Below, one piece after another: positions 59,198 through 64,000 of a stretch of 64,000 nucleotides of DNA. The stretch lies in assembly GCF_020510445.1 (NCBI RefSeq), contig NZ_JAHBAG010000001.1:2084501-2148500 (forward strand), read 5' to 3'. The position numbers and the translations under genes are program-made. Every line of letters begins with the position of its first letter. Positions within the stretch are counted from its first letter, which is position 1. The stretch is from Hydrogenophaga taeniospiralis. Lineage in GTDB: Bacteria > Pseudomonadota > Gammaproteobacteria > Burkholderiales > Burkholderiaceae_C. The notes beneath the pieces are model-generated. The model was not told the DNA's origin. It did no database searches and saw only the letters and a list, made by a program, of their open reading frames with translations.

Positions 59198-61365
59198 ACG
59201 CCGGCGCCATGCCCGCGCCCAGCCTGCACGGGCAGGTGAAGGTCGGTGGTGCCAAGCCGGTGGAGCTGCCCCGCATCCGCGACGAGCTGGTCCTGTTTCC
59301 CGCGGCACCCAACGAGGACGGCACCCCGGCCTGGGTGATCCAGGACCCGGTGAACAACCGCTTCTACCGCATCGGCTGGATCGACTTCGAGCTTCTGCTG
59401 CACTGGGCGGACCACGACGCGGCCAGCCTGGTGCGCACCGTCAACGCCCAGACGCCGCTGAACGTCACGCTGCAGGACGTGCGCCACCTGATGGGCTTTT
59501 TGTCGGACAACCAGTTGCTGCGCCTGGACAAGCCGACCGACGTGGCCCGCGTGCTGGACCGCAGCGAGAAACTGCAGCGCTCGCCGCTGGAATGGCTGGT
59601 GCACAACTACCTGTTTTTCCGCCTGCCGCTGGTGCGCCCGCAGGCCTGGCTGGCCTCGATCCAGCCGCTGCTGGCCCGGCTCAACCTGTCGGTGCTGGCG
59701 GCGCTGTTTGGCGCCATCACCGTGCTGGGCGTGTACCTGGTGTCCCGCCAGTGGGATGTTTTCACCCACACCCTGGTGGACAACCTGACCTGGACCGGCG
59801 TGCTGGGCTATGTGCTGGCGCTGGTGTTCGCCAAGACCGTGCACGAACTGGGGCACGCTTTTGCCGCCACCCGCTACGGCGTGCGCGTGGCCCACATGGG
59901 GGTGGCGTTTCTGGTCATGTTTCCCATGCTCTACACCGACACCGGCGAGAGCTGGCGCCTGAAGGATGCGCGCCAGCGGCTGGTGATCGCCAGCGCGGGC
60001 ATCGCGGTGGAACTCGCGCTGGCCGGCCTGGCCACCCTGGCCTGGGCGCTGGCGCCCGACGGTTCGTTTCGCAACGGCCTGTTTTTCCTGGCCACCACCA
60101 GCTGGGTGATGACGCTGGCGGTCAACGCCAGCCCGTTCATGCGCTTTGACGGCTATTTCATCGCCAGCGACCTCCTGGACCTGCCCAACCTGCACGAGCG
60201 TTCGAGCGCGCTGGCCCGGGTCTGGCTGCGCCGCGCCCTGCTGGGTCTGCAGGACGAATGGCCCGAGAGTTTTCCGCTGGGCAAGCGGCGCCTGCTGATC
60301 GCCTTCGCGCTGATCACCTGGGTCTATCGGCTGACGGTGTTCGTCGGCATCGCGGTGCTGGTCTATGTGTTCTTCTTCAAGCTGCTGGGCCTCATGCTCA
60401 TGGCGCTGGAGCTGCACTGGTTCATCGGCCGGCCGGTGGTGAAGGAGCTGGCGGTCTGGCGGGAGCGCCGGGCCGAGATCACTCGCCCCCGGCGTCGCCG
60501 CCTGTGGGTGCTGGGCGCGATGCTGCTGGCCATCCTGGTGTTTCCGTTCAACAGCCGCGTGATGGGCTTTGGCTGGGTCCATGCCGACAACCAGCAACTC
60601 ATCCACTCGCCGTTCGCTGCCCAGATCGTCTCCGTGCCCGAGCAGCGCCGGTTCAAGGCGGGGGACGTCATGTTCGTGCTGGACTCCTCGGCGCTGGGCA
60701 TCGCCCAAGACAGATCGCGTGCGCTGGCGCAGGCCCGCGAAAGCCAGATTGTCGGCCTGATGGGGGTGCCCGACGGCGAATCGCAGCGCCAGTTGCTGAC
60801 CTCGCAGAAGGCCTATTTCGAAGCCGAGGAAAAACTCAGCGAGGACGAGCTGGAGCGGCTGACGCTGCGCGCGCCGTTCGACGGCGAGCTGCGCGATCTG
60901 GACCATGCGCTGGCTCCCGGGGTCTGGGTCAAGTCGCGCCAGCCGCTGGCGATGATCGTGGACCACCAGCAGTGGGTCATCGATGCCTACATCCCCGAGG
61001 CCGATCTGGCGCGGATCGAGGTCGGCCAGGCCGTGCGGGCGCGCCTGCTGTCCGACCCCACGGCCTGGACCGGGGGGCATATCGCCGCGATCGACGTGTC
61101 GAGGACCACGGTCCTGCCCAGCCCCATGCTCGACGCCCGCAACGGCGGGCCGATCGCCACCGTCCAGGAGGCGTCGACCGCCGGGCAGGCACCGGTGCCG
61201 GTGGCGCGCGACGCCCTGTTCCGCGTGCGGGTGGTGCTGGACGAGCCGCTGGTGACGGACCAGGCGGCCACGGTGCGGGTGCGCATCGAGGGCCGGGCCG
61301 ACTCGATCCTGATGGGCGCCCTGCGCCAGGTGGCGTCGGTCGTGATCCGGGAAAGCGGGTTCTGA
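59182..61365 (+). CDS. Site-2-protease (M50)/HlyD-like fusion membrane protein
   Basis: A 727-residue polytopic protein. The first 130 residues contain a small domain (FYRIGWIDFELLLHWADH and LMGFLSDNQLLRL) resembling the wHTH/PqqD-like heads of peptide-export M50 proteins. The zinc motif HELGH is at 221-225, with the second site NASPFMRFDGYF (N315, D323), so the active site looks intact. Several helices follow to about 470. The C-terminal 250 residues are HlyD-like: IHSPFAAQIVSVPEQRRFKAGDVMFVLDSS and LRAPFDGELRDL. It replaces the ABC transporter expected in a type I system. Confidence 0.85.
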   Translation: MDRPVNAGAMPAPSLHGQVKVGGAKPVELPRIRDELVLFPAAPNEDGTPAWVIQDPVNNRFYRIGWIDFELLLHWADHDAASLVRTVNAQTPLNVTLQDVRHLMGFLSDNQLLRLDKPTDVARVLDRSEKLQRSPLEWLVHNYLFFRLPLVRPQAWLASIQPLLARLNLSVLAALFGAITVLGVYLVSRQWDVFTHTLVDNLTWTGVLGYVLALVFAKTVHELGHAFAATRYGVRVAHMGVAFLVMFPMLYTDTGESWRLKDARQRLVIASAGIAVELALAGLATLAWALAPDGSFRNGLFFLATTSWVMTLAVNASPFMRFDGYFIASDLLDLPNLHERSSALARVWLRRALLGLQDEWPESFPLGKRRLLIAFALITWVYRLTVFVGIAVLVYVFFFKLLGLMLMALELHWFIGRPVVKELAVWRERRAEITRPRRRRLWVLGAMLLAILVFPFNSRVMGFGWVHADNQQLIHSPFAAQIVSVPEQRRFKAGDVMFVLDSSALGIAQDRSRALAQARESQIVGLMGVPDGESQRQLLTSQKAYFEAEEKLSEDELERLTLRAPFDGELRDLDHALAPGVWVKSRQPLAMIVDHQQWVIDAYIPEADLARIEVGQAVRARLLSDPTAWTGGHIAAIDVSRTTVLPSPMLDARNGGPIATVQEASTAGQAPVPVARDALFRVRVVLDEPLVTDQAATVRVRIEGRADSILMGALRQVASVVIRESGF

Positions 61366-61414
61366 GCCACCGGGCCCGCACACCGGGCCGCGCCAACATG
61401 CGATCATTGCGCGC

Positions 61415-62143
61415 ATGAGCATCCTGCGTGTGGCCACCTACAACATCCACAAGGGCGTGCAGGGCCTGGGGCCCGCGCGCCGGCTGGAGATCCACAACCT
61501 GTTTCATGCGGTGGAGCAGTTCGACGCCGACATCGTCTGCCTGCAGGAGGTGCGCCGCCACAACCGCAAGCTGGAAAAACACTTCACCCGCTGGCCCGAT
61601 CTGGACCAGGCCAACTACCTGACCCCCGACGGTTACGAGGCGGTCTACCGCACCAACGCCATCACGCGCCACGGCGAGCACGGCAACGCCCTGCTGTCGC
61701 GCTGGCCGGTGATCGAGAGCTGGCACTCCGACGTGTCGGACCACCGGTTCGAGCAGCGCGGGCTGCTGCACGTGCAGCTGCTCGTGGACGGCAAGGACGT
61801 GCACGTGGTGGTGGTGCATCTCGGCCTGATCCACGCCAGCCGGGAACGCCAGGTCCAGCGCCTGGGCCAGTACGTGGCGCGTGAGGTGCCCGCCGGCGCG
61901 CCGCTGATCGTTGCGGGGGACTTCAACGACTGGGGCGTGCAGCTGCACCGGCCCATGGCCGAGCTGGACCTGCACACCTTTGACGGCATCCGCCTGCCCA
62001 CCTACCCCTCACGCCTGCCGTTGCTGCACATGGATCGCGTGTACGTGCGCGGCCTGCGACCGGTCTCGGCCCAGGTGCCGCACGGCCGCGCCTGGGCGCG
62101 CATGTCGGACCACCTGCCGTTGATCGCCGAGCTGGAGCTGTGA
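61415..62143 (+). CDS. Endonuclease/exonuclease/phosphatase family protein (YbhP-like)
   Basis: A 242-residue EEP-fold phosphoesterase. The metal and catalytic motifs are visible: VATYNIHKG, DIVCLQEVRRHN, VVVVHLGLIH, VAGDFNDWG and the terminal SDHLPLIAEL. Such genes stand next to clsB in E. coli (ybhP-ybhO). The role is not established; phospholipid or nucleic-acid hydrolysis are both possible. Its stop overlaps the next GTG start by four bases. Confidence 0.88.
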   Translation: MSILRVATYNIHKGVQGLGPARRLEIHNLFHAVEQFDADIVCLQEVRRHNRKLEKHFTRWPDLDQANYLTPDGYEAVYRTNAITRHGEHGNALLSRWPVIESWHSDVSDHRFEQRGLLHVQLLVDGKDVHVVVVHLGLIHASRERQVQRLGQYVAREVPAGAPLIVAGDFNDWGVQLHRPMAELDLHTFDGIRLPTYPSRLPLLHMDRVYVRGLRPVSAQVPHGRAWARMSDHLPLIAELEL

Positions 62144-63468
62144 CCACCGCGCGCCGCAGCGACCCGACCCCACCCAAGGCGTGTGGACCGGGCTTGGGCG
62201 CCATGCAGGGCGGGCATCAGTTGCTGCTGCTGGAGGGGGGTGAGACCCTGTTCCCGGCACTGGTGGAGGCCATGGACACCGCGCGCCGGGTGGTGCATCT
62301 GGAAACCTACATCTTCGAATTCGCCGGCTCGGCGCTGAGCGTGGCGCAGGCGCTGGAGCGTGCCGCGCGGCGCGGCGTGCTGGTGCGCCTGGTGGTGGAT
62401 GGCGTGGGCACGCCGCAAGTCCCACCCGAATGGCGGCGCCGCTTTGATGCCGCCGGGGTGCGCTGGCGCGTGTACGCCCCGCTGGGGCGGCTGGGCCTGC
62501 TGATCCCGAGCAGTTGGCGGCGATTGCACCGCAAGCTCTGCGTGGTGGACGGCACGGTCGGGTTCTGTGGCGGCATCAACATCATCGACGACCAGGACGA
62601 CGTGGCCCTGGGGCGGCTGACCGCGCCACGGCTGGACTATTCGCTGCGGGTGGCCGGCCCGCTGGTGGCTGACATGGTGGAGACCATGGAACAGCTCTGG
62701 TGGCGGCTGCAGGCGGTGCGCAAGGCGCGCCAGCGGGAGTTCATGGCGGCCTGGGACGCGCTGCGGGAAACCCTGCCCGTGGGCGACTTTTCGCGTCTGC
62801 TGCAGCGGTTCGAGGCGCACAGCGGATCGGCCTTTGGCCATGGCGAGCCGCTGACCGGAGCGGGGGAGGGGGCATTCCACTTCGGGGTGGACGACGCCCG
62901 GGCCTGTCTGCTGCTGCGCGACAACGTCAGCCACCGGCACGACATCGAGCGCGCCTACCTCAAGGCCATCGGCGAGGCGCGGCAGGATGTCGTGATCGTC
63001 AACGCCTATTTCATCCCCGGGCGCAAGCTGCGCCGCGCGCTCACGATGGCGGCCGCGCGCGGGGTGCGGGTGCGGCTGTTGCTGCAGGGGCGCTACGAGC
63101 ACTTTCTGCAGTACCACGCGGCGCGCCCGGTGTACCAGCGGCTGCTGAGCGCCGGCATCGAGATCCACGAATACGCACCCAGCGCGCTGCACGCGAAAGT
63201 GGCGGTGGTGGACCGGCGCTGGGCCACGGTGGGCTCGACCAACCTGGACCCGCTGTCCCTGCTGCTCGCGCGCGAGGCCAACGTCATGACCACCGACCGG
63301 CGTTTCGCCTCGCAGTTGCACGAACACCTGGAGGCCCTGTTGCAGCGCAGCGGCCAGACACTCAGCGCCCGCGCGCTCGGGCAGCGCCCGTGGCGCCAGC
63401 GCGTGCTTGACCGGCTGGCGTTTGGCGTGATGCGCGCGCTGCTGTTCATCACCGGGCACCGCTACTGA
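62140..63468 (+). CDS. clsB: Cardiolipin synthase B
   Basis: Phospholipase-D superfamily enzyme making cardiolipin from phosphatidylglycerol. The 442 residues contain two HKD motifs: HRKLCVVDGTVGFCGGINIID at about 130 and HAKVAVVDRRWATVGSTNLDP at about 351. There are no N-terminal transmembrane helices, matching ClsB rather than ClsA. The GTG start at 62140 gives coupling to the YbhP-like gene; an ATG at 62203 is an alternative. Confidence 0.92.
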   Translation: MTTARRSDPTPPKACGPGLGAMQGGHQLLLLEGGETLFPALVEAMDTARRVVHLETYIFEFAGSALSVAQALERAARRGVLVRLVVDGVGTPQVPPEWRRRFDAAGVRWRVYAPLGRLGLLIPSSWRRLHRKLCVVDGTVGFCGGINIIDDQDDVALGRLTAPRLDYSLRVAGPLVADMVETMEQLWWRLQAVRKARQREFMAAWDALRETLPVGDFSRLLQRFEAHSGSAFGHGEPLTGAGEGAFHFGVDDARACLLLRDNVSHRHDIERAYLKAIGEARQDVVIVNAYFIPGRKLRRALTMAAARGVRVRLLLQGRYEHFLQYHAARPVYQRLLSAGIEIHEYAPSALHAKVAVVDRRWATVGSTNLDPLSLLLAREANVMTTDRRFASQLHEHLEALLQRSGQTLSARALGQRPWRQRVLDRLAFGVMRALLFITGHRY

Positions 63469-63538
63469 AACCAAGACCCAAAGGCCCCTGCTGACCGCCT
63501 GGTATTCGCCGGTTTCAGGCCTGGTGATAGCATGCCCC

Positions 63539-64000
63539 ATGCTCATGAAAACCGAAATCCCCATGACCACCGCCGCCCCCCCAGACGATGACCAGGGTGT
63601 GCCCGTCTCCGTCAAGATCCGCGAGCGCGTCCAGGCCGCTCGCCGCCGTTTCCATTCCAACGACAACATCGCCGAGTTCATCCAGCCCGGCGAGCTGGAG
63701 CAACTGCTCGACGAGGTCACCGTCAAGATGCAGGGCGTGCTCGACAGCATGGTGATCGACACCGAGAGCGACCACAACACCGGCGACACCGCGCGCCGGG
63801 TGGCCAAGATGTACCTGAAAGAGGTGTTCAACGGCCGCTATGTGCACGGGCCCAGCGTCACCGAATTCCCCAACGCCGAGCACCTCAACGAGCTGATGAT
63901 CGTCGGCCCGATCACCGTGCGCAGCGCCTGCAGCCACCACTTCTGCCCGGTCATCGGCAAGATCTGGATCGGCGTCATGCCCAACGAACACACCAACGTG
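63539..64000 (+). CDS. folE: GTP cyclohydrolase I (5' part, continues past window)
   Basis: First enzyme of tetrahydrofolate synthesis, converting GTP to dihydroneopterin triphosphate. 154 residues are visible without a stop. Signature segments are DTESDHNTGDTARRVAKMY and the zinc site VRSACSHHFCPVIGK. Starts are possible at 63539, 63545 or 63563; no strong ribosome site decides. The N-terminal 20 residues are not conserved. The 3' end lies outside the window. Confidence 0.93.
   Translation, partial: MLMKTEIPMTTAAPPDDDQGVPVSVKIRERVQAARRRFHSNDNIAEFIQPGELEQLLDEVTVKMQGVLDSMVIDTESDHNTGDTARRVAKMYLKEVFNGRYVHGPSVTEFPNAEHLNELMIVGPITVRSACSHHFCPVIGKIWIGVMPNEHTNV

Noticed and set aside
46469..61365. 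Standard type I secretion locus
   Set aside because: TolC- and HlyD-like proteins are present, but no ABC ATPase is encoded and the cargo has no RTX nonapeptides.
59146..61437. 763-codon frame antisense to the M50 fusion gene
   Set aside because: Shadow frame; the sense protein shows zinc and lipoyl motifs.

Overview
The window is a gene-dense, GC-rich stretch from a betaproteobacterium. The gene order (petBC-sspAB, secA-argJ-DUF815-mutT, yacG-zapD-coaE-pilDCB, ispB/rplU-rpmA-obgE-proB, hemA-prfA-prmC-grxD, ubiE-ubiJ-ubiB-fmdB-DUF502-aspS-nudB) is typical of Burkholderiales and most resembles Comamonadaceae (Hydrogenophaga or Acidovorax relatives). The assignment rests on synteny and protein flavour only. 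There are no rRNA genes, CRISPR arrays, insertion sequences or prophages. Two tRNA genes are present (Thr-TGT and Pro-CGG). No gap between genes exceeds 300 bases.

Layout. 1-2.6 kb: end of the cytochrome bc1 operon, then sspA-sspB. 2.6-9.8 kb: tRNA-Thr, dciA divergent from an M23 peptidase, secA, argJ, a DUF815 ATPase and a MutT-like Nudix gene. 9.8-15.3 kb (minus): yacG, zapD, coaE and the type IV pilus genes pilD, pilC, pilB. 15.4-19.8 kb: tRNA-Pro and ispB (minus), divergent from rplU-rpmA-obgE-proB. 19.8-28.6 kb: a CNP1-like gene and rppH, proS, a lytic transglycosylase, an AAA ATPase, grxD, prmC, prfA and hemA. 28.7-34.1 kb: a small membrane protein and a complete ugpBAEC-ugpQ glycerol-3-phosphate uptake operon (minus). 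34.2-46.2 kb: a 1301-residue FAD/Fe-S oxidoreductase, DUF971, the ubiquinone genes ubiE, ubiJ and ubiB with a Tim44-like gene between them, an FmdB zinc ribbon, DUF502, aspS and nudB.

46.2-61.4 kb is the exceptional region. It holds an 8.7 kb gene for a 2884-residue repetitive surface protein with 21 in-frame 288-bp units. Four tightly packed genes follow: a TolC-like lipoprotein, a periplasmic HlyD-like adaptor, a membrane adaptor with a GAF-like cytosolic head, and a site-2-protease (M50)/HlyD fusion. No ABC or RND transporter and no type V translocator lies nearby. The giant protein starts with an ESPR-like segment and a LEPR-like motif but has no hydrophobic signal-peptide core. I regard this five-gene cassette as the best candidate for a poorly described or undescribed export/display system. 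61.4-64 kb: a YbhP-like phosphodiesterase, clsB and the 5' part of folE.
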